The notes below the pieces were generated by a model. The model searched no databases, was not told the origin of the DNA, and saw nothing but the letters and a program-made list of their open reading frames with translations. Positions 33,055 to 41,841 of a DNA stretch of 64,000 nt are shown in pieces (position 1 is the stretch's first letter; every line of letters starts with the position of its first letter). The position numbers and the translations under genes were made by a program. Source of the stretch: Polaribacter sp. BM10 (GTDB lineage: Bacteria; Bacteroidota; Bacteroidia; Flavobacteriales; Flavobacteriaceae); contig NZ_CP019704.1 in NCBI RefSeq assembly GCF_002005425.1, positions 2,748,001 to 2,812,000 on the forward strand, written 5' to 3'.

Positions 33055-34302
33055 ATGGCAAAAAGTGTAATTATTATAGGTGGTGGAATTATAGGTTTGT
33101 GTTCTGCATATTATTTGCAAAAAGAAGGACATAAAGTAACTGTAATTGATAAGTCAGACTTATCAAGTGGCGCATCATATGTAAATGCGGGATATATAAC
33201 ACCAAGTCATATTATTTCTTTGGCAGCTCCAGGAATGATAAACAAAGGTATTAAATGGATGTTTAATGCATCCAGTCCATTTTATGTAAAACCACGTTTA
33301 GATATCGATTTTTTAAAATGGAGTTGGTTATTTAAAAAATCGGCAACCAAACAAAAAGTAGAAAAATCCATTCCTGTAATTAAAGATATAAATGTATTGA
33401 GTAGAGAATTGTATGCAGATTTAAAAACTTCTGGCGATTTTAATTTTCATTATCAACAAAAAGGTTTGATGATGTATTATCAAACAGAAAAAGCGGGAGA
33501 AGAAGAATGGGAAGTTGGGCAAAGAGCCATAAAAGAAGGTTTAAAAGTTGAAAACTTATCAAAAGAAGAGGTGCTAAAAATTGAAAAAAATGTTGATGTA
33601 AACATTAAGGGTGCTGTTTATTATCATTCGGATGCACACATGACTCCCAATGAATTTATGCCTCAGTTAAAAGCCCATTTAAAAAAAGTGGGAGTTAGTA
33701 TTTTGGGAAATGAAGAGGTGATAGATATTACAGTTGTAGACGAAAAAATAACAGCTATTAAAACGACTAATCTTCATATAAAATCAGACGAAGTTGTCAT
33801 AGCAACTGGGTCTTGGTCTCAAAATTTGGCAAAGAAATTAGGAATAAAAATTCCTGTTCAAGGCGGAAAAGGCTATAGCATAAATGTAGAAAGAGAAACA
33901 CAAATTTCTATTCCAGCAATTTTAATGGAAGCAAAAGTAGCAGTAACACCAATGAATGGCTTTACCCGTTTTGCAGGAACTATGGAAATTGGCGGAATTA
34001 ATCATAACATCAATCCTGTAAGGGTTCAAGCAATTGCAAAAGCAGCTCAAGATTATTATCCAAATGTAAAAATTAATGAGCAAGAAAAAGCGGATGCAAA
34101 ATGTGGCTTACGACCACTTTCTCCAGATGGATTACCTTATATTGGTAAATCATCTAAATGTAAAAATGTAACATTTGCAACAGGTCATGCAATGATGGGT
34201 TGGAGTTTAGGACCGGCAACTGGGAAGCTAGTTTCTGAAATTATTACTGGTAAAAAAAGATCTATCGATACCAGTCCTTTTCATGTAGATAGAAAATTTT
34301 AA
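33055..34302 (+). CDS. FAD-dependent D-amino-acid (D-hydroxyproline) dehydrogenase
   Basis: The 415-residue DadA-like flavoprotein has the FAD-binding GGGIIGLCSAYYLQKEGHKV at 8-27, SSGASYVNAGYI near 43-54, a substrate domain, and the C-terminal GLRPLSPDGLPYIG and TGHAMMGWSLGPATGK motifs typical of D-amino-acid dehydrogenases. In this context it should oxidise cis-4-hydroxy-D-proline to 1-pyrroline-4-hydroxy-2-carboxylate, passing electrons to the respiratory chain at the inner membrane. It is the last gene of the hydroxyproline operon and starts 19 bp after the DUF3781-like gene. The sequence alone cannot distinguish D-hydroxyproline from other D-amino acids. Confidence 0.9.
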   Translation: MAKSVIIIGGGIIGLCSAYYLQKEGHKVTVIDKSDLSSGASYVNAGYITPSHIISLAAPGMINKGIKWMFNASSPFYVKPRLDIDFLKWSWLFKKSATKQKVEKSIPVIKDINVLSRELYADLKTSGDFNFHYQQKGLMMYYQTEKAGEEEWEVGQRAIKEGLKVENLSKEEVLKIEKNVDVNIKGAVYYHSDAHMTPNEFMPQLKAHLKKVGVSILGNEEVIDITVVDEKITAIKTTNLHIKSDEVVIATGSWSQNLAKKLGIKIPVQGGKGYSINVERETQISIPAILMEAKVAVTPMNGFTRFAGTMEIGGINHNINPVRVQAIAKAAQDYYPNVKINEQEKADAKCGLRPLSPDGLPYIGKSSKCKNVTFATGHAMMGWSLGPATGKLVSEIITGKKRSIDTSPFHVDRKF

Positions 34303-34350
34303 GCTTTACAGTAAACAACATAAGTTATAAAAACCATATTTAACTTAAGT

Positions 34351-35232
34351 TTATTTACGTTGGCTTTGCTTGTAGTTTCTGGGAGATTTTCCCATAAAAT
34401 TTTTAAAAGTTCTTGAGAAATATAATGGGTCGTCAAAACCAATTTTATAGCTAATTTGTTTGATGCTTAAATCTGTATAGCTAAGATATTCACAAGCTTT
34501 TTGAACTTTTTTTAATTTAAAAAATACAAGTATAGGGTAGCCAGTTTCTAATTTGAATTTAGTGTGTAGATAAGATTTTGAGTAATTAAATTTAGATGCG
34601 ATTTTATCAAGCGTCAAATTCTTGTCTATATTGTTCATTAAAAATTCTTTGACAGAGTCTATTAGATTGTCTTTTGGGTGTGTGGTGCTAATCGAGTTAA
34701 GTTTGTGGTAAACAAATGAACTGATAAAATTCAAGCCCAATAGATTTGCATATTCAATACTGTCTAATAAATAATTATTGTTTAATAAATCGAAAATTTT
34801 ATTAAATTGGTCAATAGTGTTTTTTGAGAAGGGGATGTTTTTATCGTTATTGTTTTTTGAATATCGATTATATATTTTTTCGCCAATAGAACCCTTGAAA
34901 TGGATCCAATAAATACTCCACGGATCATTGTCATCAGCCCTGTATTCGTGCCGAGTATTTCTTGGTATTATACAAAAATGATTTGGAGAGATTAAAGTTC
35001 TTTGATTTTCAATAGTAACTACTCCCTTTCCTTTTGTACAATATATGAAAATATATTCTTTAGCTCCTTTTTTTCTTAATCTATAATGATGGCTTGCAAC
35101 TGGATAATAACCTAAGTCACTAATGTAAAATTGCTTAGAAATAGGGTTGGTTTTTATTTGTTCTATAATTGCTTTGGGAAATGCAATCATTTTTTGCCCA
35201 AGAAAACCTTCTTTTAAAGTGTTTTTATCCAT
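34351..35232 (-). CDS. AraC-family regulator, probable PUL activator
   Basis: The 293-residue protein has a cupin-type N-terminal sensor (GKGVVTIENQRTLISPNHFCIIP at about 74-96; HEYRADDNDPWSIYWIHFKG) and two C-terminal helix-turn-helix motifs. These include LTLDKIASKFNYSKSYLHTKF and SIKQISYKIGFDDPLYFSRTF with KNFMGKSPRNYK. The N-terminal region resembles sugar-sensing AraC proteins of the XylR/RhaS style. It is convergent with the hydroxyproline operon and divergent from the SusE/SusC/SusD operon. Three PUL promoters nearby share a 21-bp-spaced direct repeat, the geometry expected for an AraC protein, so it is the best candidate to bind them. Confidence 0.88.
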   Translation of the reverse strand: MDKNTLKEGFLGQKMIAFPKAIIEQIKTNPISKQFYISDLGYYPVASHHYRLRKKGAKEYIFIYCTKGKGVVTIENQRTLISPNHFCIIPRNTRHEYRADDNDPWSIYWIHFKGSIGEKIYNRYSKNNNDKNIPFSKNTIDQFNKIFDLLNNNYLLDSIEYANLLGLNFISSFVYHKLNSISTTHPKDNLIDSVKEFLMNNIDKNLTLDKIASKFNYSKSYLHTKFKLETGYPILVFFKLKKVQKACEYLSYTDLSIKQISYKIGFDDPLYFSRTFKNFMGKSPRNYKQSQRK

Positions 35233-35536
35233 ATTCCTGTTATTTTATTTTTATGTCAGAATTTAATGGTTAATTTTTTTTTGTTGAATGAATAGTTTTT
35301 TATAGGTGTAAATATAAAAAATATAATTTTTAGCTAAATTTTTTGTGGTAAATAAAAATATTTTAAAATCCATGTGTCGTAAAAAAAATACTTCTTTTTG
35401 TTTCTAGTTATAAAAAAAAGTGAATATGTATTGTTTTTTTGAAAAGTTGTTATTTATTTCTTACCAAAAATTTATTTTTTATGTTTTACATAAAGTTTAA
35501 TTGTAAATAATGTAAAAAAAAGTAAATAAAACATTA

Positions 35537-35594
35537 TTGTCCATATATATGATTTTTTTGTCTATTCTGTCAGAAATTCTATAAGGTATATTTG
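35537..35594 (+). promoter_or_regulatory. PUL operator-promoter 1 (glycan-binding protein/SusC/SusD operon)
   Basis: TTGTCCATA at 35537-35545 and TTGTCTATT at 35558-35566 are direct repeats 21 bp apart. A perfect -7 box TATATTTG starts at 35587, 29 bp after the second repeat start. The same elements with the same spacings occur at 44965 and, more loosely, at 62032. The downstream repeat covers the -33 zone, as in activator-dependent promoters. Confidence 0.7.
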
Positions 35595-35710
35595 TTAAAA
35601 ATTAACATATTGTTGATATATATTTAAAATAAAATCAAAAAAAAGAGATATTGTTAATTTTTTTAGATAAAATCAAGATAACGGTTTTTACATTAAAAAA
35701 TAGAAACGTC

Positions 35711-35718
35711 TATGTTTG
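35711..35718 (+). promoter_or_regulatory. Second -7 box upstream of the PUL operon
   Basis: TATGTTTG, an exact TAnnTTTG match, 41 bases before the first ATG. It could be an additional basal promoter, or chance. Confidence 0.35.
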
Positions 35719-35759
35719 ATTAAGTAAAATAGAATAAAGCAAAACTAAATTAAACTAAA

Positions 35760-37166
35760 ATGAAAACAATTAAAGTAAAATTGGTAACAGTAATTTGTCT
35801 GCTTGCAATTATTGTAGCTTGTGATGATTCTGTAGAAGTAGATTCGACACCAGAATTTATTTCATTCGTAAAAGAAATTTCGTCTTTACCCGGGCAAACA
35901 CTTGTCTTTCAGGGGGTGGTTTCAGATCCTGCAGGAATAAGTTCAATTAATATTAAATACGAACCTTGGTTTTTAGATAAAACTATTGTTAGAGATTCTT
36001 TAACTGATATTTACGAGTTGTCCTATCGTTTTAAAGTTCCAGATGGAGAAGAAATGAACAGTGTTCATAATATTCCAATTACAGTATCTAATATAGGAGG
36101 TAAAATTTCAACAGATAATGTTGTTGTAACCTTAGATTTAGATGTGTCAAATCCAGTAATACAAATTGACAGTCCTGCTAATAATGCAACTGTTTTAATT
36201 GGGGCAGGAAACGAGATTGAACTAGATATTACTGTAACTGATGAAAACCTTGCAGAATTTAAAATAGAAAGTAGTGTGTTAAATGAAACGGTAGCTATAT
36301 CTGGTCAGTCATATAATTACAAGAAATCTCTTGATATTTCAGATTTGGGGAGCTACGAATTTACAATTACAACAACAGACGTTGCGGGTAATTTAGATTC
36401 GGCTACTGTATCAGTAAACGTTCTTGATGAATTACTTTTTGATGTTATGTATGTTACTGATGTTACTAGTGATGCTGATTTGAATCAAGATTTGTTTGGT
36501 GTTCCATTCAATACAGAAGCTAGCACAGCTACCACAGAAGATGGTTATGTTTTTACGGCAAAGTATTATTCTGCTCAAGAAAACTCAGAGATTAGATTTA
36601 TACCTCAACAAGCCTCTTTTGCTCCTTATACTTTTGGTGCAGATTCAAGTACAAATGGAAGATTAGTGCTTGGAAGTGATGCAACAGTTAGTCCAATTGT
36701 TGTTCCTGGTGTTGGTTACTATGAGGTTAAAATGGATCTAAGAGATCAAAGTTATTCAGTAGAGCCTTATACACCAACAGATACAGCTTTCGATCAAGTG
36801 TATGTTTTGGGAAGAGGGGTGTATGTAGACGCAACTACTTCTACTTGTACAAATAACGCAGATGGTTCTACGCAATGTTGGCATTTTAAATCAGGTAAGC
36901 CGTTTGTTCAAGCTGCTGATAATCCACACTTATGGACATTAGATGTTACAATAAAGGATCAACCAGATGATAATGGTGCAAATGGATTTATATTAAATGC
37001 TAACCCAGCTGGGTGGAGTCCTTTTTGGAGGGTAGATGGTAGTGATCCATCCATAACTATTCCTAATGGTGGATCTAACTATGTCTTTGATGATAGTGCG
37101 CTCAATAAAGATTACACATTTATTTTTGATACACATTTAAACAGACTTGTAGTTAAAACAAGATAA
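35760..37166 (+). CDS. Surface glycan-binding lipoprotein (SusE/SusF-like position)
   Basis: The 468-residue lipoprotein (lipobox IVAC, Cys 21) has Ig/cadherin-like beta domains at about 30-130 and 135-225. Its C-terminal half has features of SusE/SusF-type starch-binding modules (VYVLGRGVYVDA; an aromatic-rich WHFKSGKPFV...NPHLWTLDV; GFILNANPAGWSPFWRVDG). Such proteins hold glycans at the cell surface next to SusCD. The aromatic residues in the last 120 residues may form the binding platform. Unusually it is encoded before susC, not after susD. It is first in the operon, 42 bp upstream of the SusC gene. Confidence 0.78.
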   Translation: MKTIKVKLVTVICLLAIIVACDDSVEVDSTPEFISFVKEISSLPGQTLVFQGVVSDPAGISSINIKYEPWFLDKTIVRDSLTDIYELSYRFKVPDGEEMNSVHNIPITVSNIGGKISTDNVVVTLDLDVSNPVIQIDSPANNATVLIGAGNEIELDITVTDENLAEFKIESSVLNETVAISGQSYNYKKSLDISDLGSYEFTITTTDVAGNLDSATVSVNVLDELLFDVMYVTDVTSDADLNQDLFGVPFNTEASTATTEDGYVFTAKYYSAQENSEIRFIPQQASFAPYTFGADSSTNGRLVLGSDATVSPIVVPGVGYYEVKMDLRDQSYSVEPYTPTDTAFDQVYVLGRGVYVDATTSTCTNNADGSTQCWHFKSGKPFVQAADNPHLWTLDVTIKDQPDDNGANGFILNANPAGWSPFWRVDGSDPSITIPNGGSNYVFDDSALNKDYTFIFDTHLNRLVVKTR

Positions 37167-37208
37167 CGAGTATTTAGAATAGATTAACAACAATTAAACA
37201 TACATTAA

Positions 37209-40200
37209 ATGAAACAAGTACTATTAATTTTAATATTTTTTTTAGGTATTGTCTTTTCGGCAACGTCTCAAAACACTGTTGTTGGAACAATAACAGATGA
37301 ATTAGGAGGCCCAATACCGGGGGTAAGTGTACAAGAAAAAAACACAACTAACGGAGTTGTATCTGATTTCGATGGTAAATACAAGATAAAAGTTGGTGAA
37401 AATGCCGTTTTAATATTTAGCTACTTAGGATTCAAAACACAAGAAATTTCAGTAAATTCTAGAAGCACAATCTCTGTAGGTTTAACTACAGAAAATCAAC
37501 AATTAGATGAAATAGTTGTAATTGGTTATGGATCTGTAAAAAAAGATAAAATTGCCACTTCTATAGCTACTGTTGAAGGAGAGGAAATTTCAAAACAAGT
37601 GGCCAGTAATCCAGCAGAGGCTTTACAAGGAAAAGCAGCAGGGGTTCAGGTTTTATCTTCAGGAGGTTCGCCAGGTGCATCTCCTAGAATAGTAATTCGA
37701 GGTATTACTACAGCTAATGGAAGTACAAGTCCTCTTATAGTTATAGATGGTATTTTACAGCCAAATGGTACATCTTTAAACTCTGTAAATGCCCAAGATA
37801 TAGATAGTTTTCAAATTTTAAAAGATGCAGCAGCTTCTGCAATCTATGGTTCAAGAGCATCTAATGGTGTTGTTCTTATTACAACAAAAAGAGGTAAATC
37901 TGGTAAGTCAGTAGTTAGTTTAGGTGTAAATTACGGTGTTCAATACTGGCAAAAAATAGAAAGTGCAGATGCGCAAGAGTATATAAGAATAATGAATACT
38001 AGAAGAACTAATGATGGTAATTCGCCACTTTTTAATCCTGATGACTATCCAGGTGAAGGTACTGATTGGTGGAATGAAGTAGTTCAAAATTTTGCACCAG
38101 TTTTAAATGCTAATGTAAGAGTATCTGGCGGGTCAGAAGCTTTAAAATATTCTGGAAGTGTAAGTGTTTTTGATCAACAAGCAAACTACTCTAAAGGGTT
38201 TTACCAAAGAATTACAGGTAGATTTAATGTAGATTATAAAATTTCAGATAAAATTACTCTTAAGCAGGATCTTAGTCCAAGGATTGAAAAATGGGAAAAT
38301 ACACCTAATTTGTTATTTAATTCAATGCGAATTGATCCTCTGACACCAGTATATATACCACAAAGTCAGCGAGAAGGTAGAAACGAATATAGTATTTTTG
38401 GCCTGTCTCAAAATTTAGTACCAAATCCTGTAGCTCAATTGGCTAGGCAATTCAATGAAAATGATTTTTTTGGATTTTTCTCAAATACGCAATTAGATTA
38501 CAAAATTTCACCAAGTTTAACATTTAGGTCTCAATTAGGTTTAAATATTTCTAGACAAACTTCTCAAAATTTTAATCCCGAGTATTTTATTGGTCCAAAC
38601 CGACAGTTAGAAATTAATAACTTAACCAAAACAGTTACCAATAATTTTGACTATGTACTAAATAATACAATAACTTTTGATAAAACTTTCAACGATAAAC
38701 ATTACTTGAATGTTACTGGAGGTATTGTGTTTGATTCAGAAAATTGGGATTATTTAAGAGGGTATAGTGATGGTATCCCTAGTAACACAAATATGAATTT
38801 ATGGCAATTAGATGCAGCAGAGGGAGAAACTATTAGAGCAAATGCGAACAAAGCGACAGATAATATTTTGTCTGGTGTTTTTAGAACTATCTACAGCTAC
38901 GATAATAAATACTTTTTTAATGGGTCTGTTAGGGTAGATCAATCTTCAAGATTCCCGAAAGACGGTAGAACAGGTGTGTTTTCAAGCGTGTCTTTTGCTT
39001 GGGATGTAGATTCAGAAGATTTCTTTAAAAGTGAGGTTATTAATAATCTAAGAGTTAAAGTTGGTGCTGGTGAAGTTGGTAATCAAAATATAAGTCGTAA
39101 TGGTCAATTCTTTTCTATAGGTTCTGGTGATTTTGTATTTGGAGGTGATCGTGTTGTAGCTAACTTTTTGTCTCAATTTGGTAACCCTAACTTAAGATGG
39201 GAAACTGTTAGAGATAAGAATTTTGGGGTGTCAATAGGGTTGTTTAATAATGAAATTACTTTTGAGGCAGAGTATTATGAGAAAACTTCAGAAGATCTAT
39301 TATTTAGTGTAGAAACACCAAATTATACGGGTATACCTGGTACAGTAGCGCAAAATGTAGGTAGCTTCCAATCGAAAGGGTTTGATTTTACTTTAGGATA
39401 TAATAAAAAATGGAATGATTTTACTTTTGGAGCAAATTTAACGCTTTCTACCAATGAAAGTAAAGCAATTGAACTAGCTCCTGGAAACGAAGTAATTCTT
39501 GGTCAAAGAAGAGCTCGATTAGGAAATAGGTTTGTAAAAATAACCGAATTAGGAGAAACTGTAGGTTTGTTTCAAGGTTATCAAACAGCAGGGATATTTC
39601 AAAATCAAACCGAGTTGAATTCTCATACTTCAGAAGATGGTACTATAATTCAGCCTAATGCCCAAATAGGTGATTTACGATTCGTAGATCAAAATGGAGA
39701 TGGGGTTTTAAATGATGAAGATTTGACAACGATTGGAAATCCATTTCCTGATTTTTACGGAGGTTTGAACATTAATATGAGTTACAAGAAATTTGATTTT
39801 TCTATGCAGTGGTATGCTACTGTTGGAAACGATGTGTTTAATATTAATACAGAGTATATACTTGCAGGTACACAAAACTTAAATGTAATAGCGGGTCTAG
39901 AAAATCAGGTGTGGTCTCCAACAAATACAGGTGCGCAATATCCAAGATTAACAGAACTAGACAGAAATGGGAATTATCAAAATCCGTCAGATTTATTTAT
40001 AGAAGATGGTTCTTATTTAAGGTTGCGTAACATTCAGTTGGGTTATAATTTTAAATTAAAAGGGATTAGTAAAATGCGCCTTTACCTAGCGGGCCAAAAT
40101 TTACTAACGTTAACAAAATACTCTGGCTTTGATCCTGAGGTAAGCAGTGGTGGTATTATTAACGGTCTAGGAGTTGATGCTTCAAGTAATCCTGTAGCAA

Positions 40201-40235
40201 AAACATTTTTATTAGGATTAAATTTAACATTATAA
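37209..40235 (+). CDS. SusC/RagA-type TonB-dependent outer-membrane transporter
   Basis: The 1008-residue protein has a signal peptide, then a carboxypeptidase-regulatory-like domain (VVGTITDELGGPIPGVSVQE through FSYLGFKTQEI). A TonB-box region with LDEIVVIGYGSVKKDKI follows, then a plug domain (PAEALQGKAAGVQVLSSGG; IYGSRASNGVVLITTKRG) and a 22-strand barrel ending in LLGLNLTL. These are the defining SusC features. With the SusD protein it imports oligosaccharides using TonB energy. The stop is 4 bp before the susD start. Specificity follows from the locus, not from this sequence. Confidence 0.97.
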   Translation: MKQVLLILIFFLGIVFSATSQNTVVGTITDELGGPIPGVSVQEKNTTNGVVSDFDGKYKIKVGENAVLIFSYLGFKTQEISVNSRSTISVGLTTENQQLDEIVVIGYGSVKKDKIATSIATVEGEEISKQVASNPAEALQGKAAGVQVLSSGGSPGASPRIVIRGITTANGSTSPLIVIDGILQPNGTSLNSVNAQDIDSFQILKDAAASAIYGSRASNGVVLITTKRGKSGKSVVSLGVNYGVQYWQKIESADAQEYIRIMNTRRTNDGNSPLFNPDDYPGEGTDWWNEVVQNFAPVLNANVRVSGGSEALKYSGSVSVFDQQANYSKGFYQRITGRFNVDYKISDKITLKQDLSPRIEKWENTPNLLFNSMRIDPLTPVYIPQSQREGRNEYSIFGLSQNLVPNPVAQLARQFNENDFFGFFSNTQLDYKISPSLTFRSQLGLNISRQTSQNFNPEYFIGPNRQLEINNLTKTVTNNFDYVLNNTITFDKTFNDKHYLNVTGGIVFDSENWDYLRGYSDGIPSNTNMNLWQLDAAEGETIRANANKATDNILSGVFRTIYSYDNKYFFNGSVRVDQSSRFPKDGRTGVFSSVSFAWDVDSEDFFKSEVINNLRVKVGAGEVGNQNISRNGQFFSIGSGDFVFGGDRVVANFLSQFGNPNLRWETVRDKNFGVSIGLFNNEITFEAEYYEKTSEDLLFSVETPNYTGIPGTVAQNVGSFQSKGFDFTLGYNKKWNDFTFGANLTLSTNESKAIELAPGNEVILGQRRARLGNRFVKITELGETVGLFQGYQTAGIFQNQTELNSHTSEDGTIIQPNAQIGDLRFVDQNGDGVLNDEDLTTIGNPFPDFYGGLNINMSYKKFDFSMQWYATVGNDVFNINTEYILAGTQNLNVIAGLENQVWSPTNTGAQYPRLTELDRNGNYQNPSDLFIEDGSYLRLRNIQLGYNFKLKGISKMRLYLAGQNLLTLTKYSGFDPEVSSGGIINGLGVDASSNPVAKTFLLGLNLTL

Positions 40236-40239
40236 AATT

Positions 40240-41820
40240 ATGAAAAAACTTATTTTATTTTTAGCATTTTGCACGGCTTTTTTAAGTGTAAGTTGTGATA
40301 CTGATAAATTATTAGATCAGCCTTTACAAGGTAGACAACAATTAGATGATTTTTTCTCAACACCAGAAAATGCAGAGTCATTTGTAAATAGTATTTACCA
40401 AATGGTTAATGGTACAAATTGGAATCAAGTAAATTTTCAGCGTCAAATCAACGAAATGGCATCTGATGATAATTGGGCAGGTAATACAAGGCAACCTAGA
40501 CCAGATATTACTGGTATAGCACAATATAATGTGTTTCCAGGTTCTACTTACTTTAACTTATTTTGGGAAAATCATTACATAGGTATAACAAGGGCTAATA
40601 TAGCTCTAGATAGAGTTCCCGAGGTAGAAATTGATGATGAAACAAAAGCTAGATTAATTGCAGAAGCAAAGTTTTTAAGAGCATTCTTCTATTTTGATTT
40701 AGTTAGAAACTTTGGTGGCGTGCCTATTGTAACTACGTACAATGAGATTTTAGAACCAACAATTAATGATAAAGTTAGGTCTTCTTTAGCTGAGGTTTAT
40801 GCTTTTATTGAGTCCGATTTAAAAGAGGCTATGAATTCATTGCCATTAAGAAGTCAACAATCTGCCGAAGATTCTGGTAGAGTAACAAAGGGCGCTGTAC
40901 AATCTCTTTTAGCAAAAGTGTATCTTTTTGAAGAAAAATGGGCAGATGCTCAAGCAATGGCAAAAACGGTTATGGATTCTGGAGAGTATGCTCTAGAGGC
41001 AGATTTTGCTGATATTTATAAAGTTGGAAATTTAAATAGCGTTGAAACCATTTTCGAAATTCAATACATCAATAACCCTACATTTAACGGTGTTGGAGGT
41101 CAGTTTTCAATTACTAATGGAAGCCGTGGAGATCGTGGTTGGGGATGGACATCACCTTCAAGTGATTTGGAAAATGCTTTTTTAAGTGAAGGTGATAGTA
41201 TTAGGTTAAGATCTACGATTATAAAACACGGGGAGCCTGTTTTTGGTGATCCTGCAGTAACTTCATTTGATGGGAAGCCAAGTGAAAATAAATCTGGTCG
41301 TACCAATAGAAAGTATTACATCCCTGTAGATGAAAGACCAGATCCATATCAAAGAGGGCAGTTGCCATTACATTATATTCATTTAAGATTAGCAGATGTT
41401 ATTTTGATACACGCAGAAGCTGCTTATTTTAATGGAGATGAAGCAGCAGCTAAAAGCTCTTTGAAATTGGTTAGAGATCGAGTTCAATTACCTTCTAAAA
41501 ATAATTTATCTGGAGACGCTTTAAGAGATGCTATATGGAAAGAAAGAAGATTGGAGTTGGCTTTAGAGCAGCATAGGCTTTATGATCTTAGAAGACAAAA
41601 AATAAACGGAGTTCCTAGAATTGCTCTAATACTAGGTCCAAATGGTTCTTTTGTAAAGTACAATACAGAGGTAAGTACAGATCCTTTTGAGACAACTAAT
41701 TTATTGGAACCTCAAAATAGTGGAGCATTATTTGATCCTAATATTCACTTATTATGGCCAATACCACCTGAAGAGATTCAATTGTCTAGAGGTAATATCG
41801 TGCAGAATCCTGGATATTAA
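40240..41820 (+). CDS. SusD/RagB-type surface glycan-binding lipoprotein
   Basis: The 526-residue lipoprotein (SVSC lipobox, Cys 19) has the SusD fold. It has N-terminal TPR helices (LLDQPLQGRQQLDDFFSTPE; ARLIAEAKFLRAFFYFDLVRNFGGVPIV, a classic SusD segment), HLRLADVILIHAEAAYFNG in the middle, and ERRLELALEQHRLYDLRRQ near the C-terminus. It caps the SusC barrel and captures oligosaccharides. It ends 21 bp before the first GH30 gene. Confidence 0.97.
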   Translation: MKKLILFLAFCTAFLSVSCDTDKLLDQPLQGRQQLDDFFSTPENAESFVNSIYQMVNGTNWNQVNFQRQINEMASDDNWAGNTRQPRPDITGIAQYNVFPGSTYFNLFWENHYIGITRANIALDRVPEVEIDDETKARLIAEAKFLRAFFYFDLVRNFGGVPIVTTYNEILEPTINDKVRSSLAEVYAFIESDLKEAMNSLPLRSQQSAEDSGRVTKGAVQSLLAKVYLFEEKWADAQAMAKTVMDSGEYALEADFADIYKVGNLNSVETIFEIQYINNPTFNGVGGQFSITNGSRGDRGWGWTSPSSDLENAFLSEGDSIRLRSTIIKHGEPVFGDPAVTSFDGKPSENKSGRTNRKYYIPVDERPDPYQRGQLPLHYIHLRLADVILIHAEAAYFNGDEAAAKSSLKLVRDRVQLPSKNNLSGDALRDAIWKERRLELALEQHRLYDLRRQKINGVPRIALILGPNGSFVKYNTEVSTDPFETTNLLEPQNSGALFDPNIHLLWPIPPEEIQLSRGNIVQNPGY

Positions 41821-41841
41821 TTCGGTTTTAATATATATAAT

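Larger units (their letters stand above)
35233..35759. other. 527-bp regulatory region between the AraC gene and the PUL operon
   Basis: Very AT-rich and without coding potential. It holds the direct-repeat operator and promoter at 35537-35594, a leader of about 160 nt, and a second -7 match (TATGTTTG, 35711-35718) close to the first gene. No convincing promoter for the AraC gene was seen in it. Confidence 0.6.
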
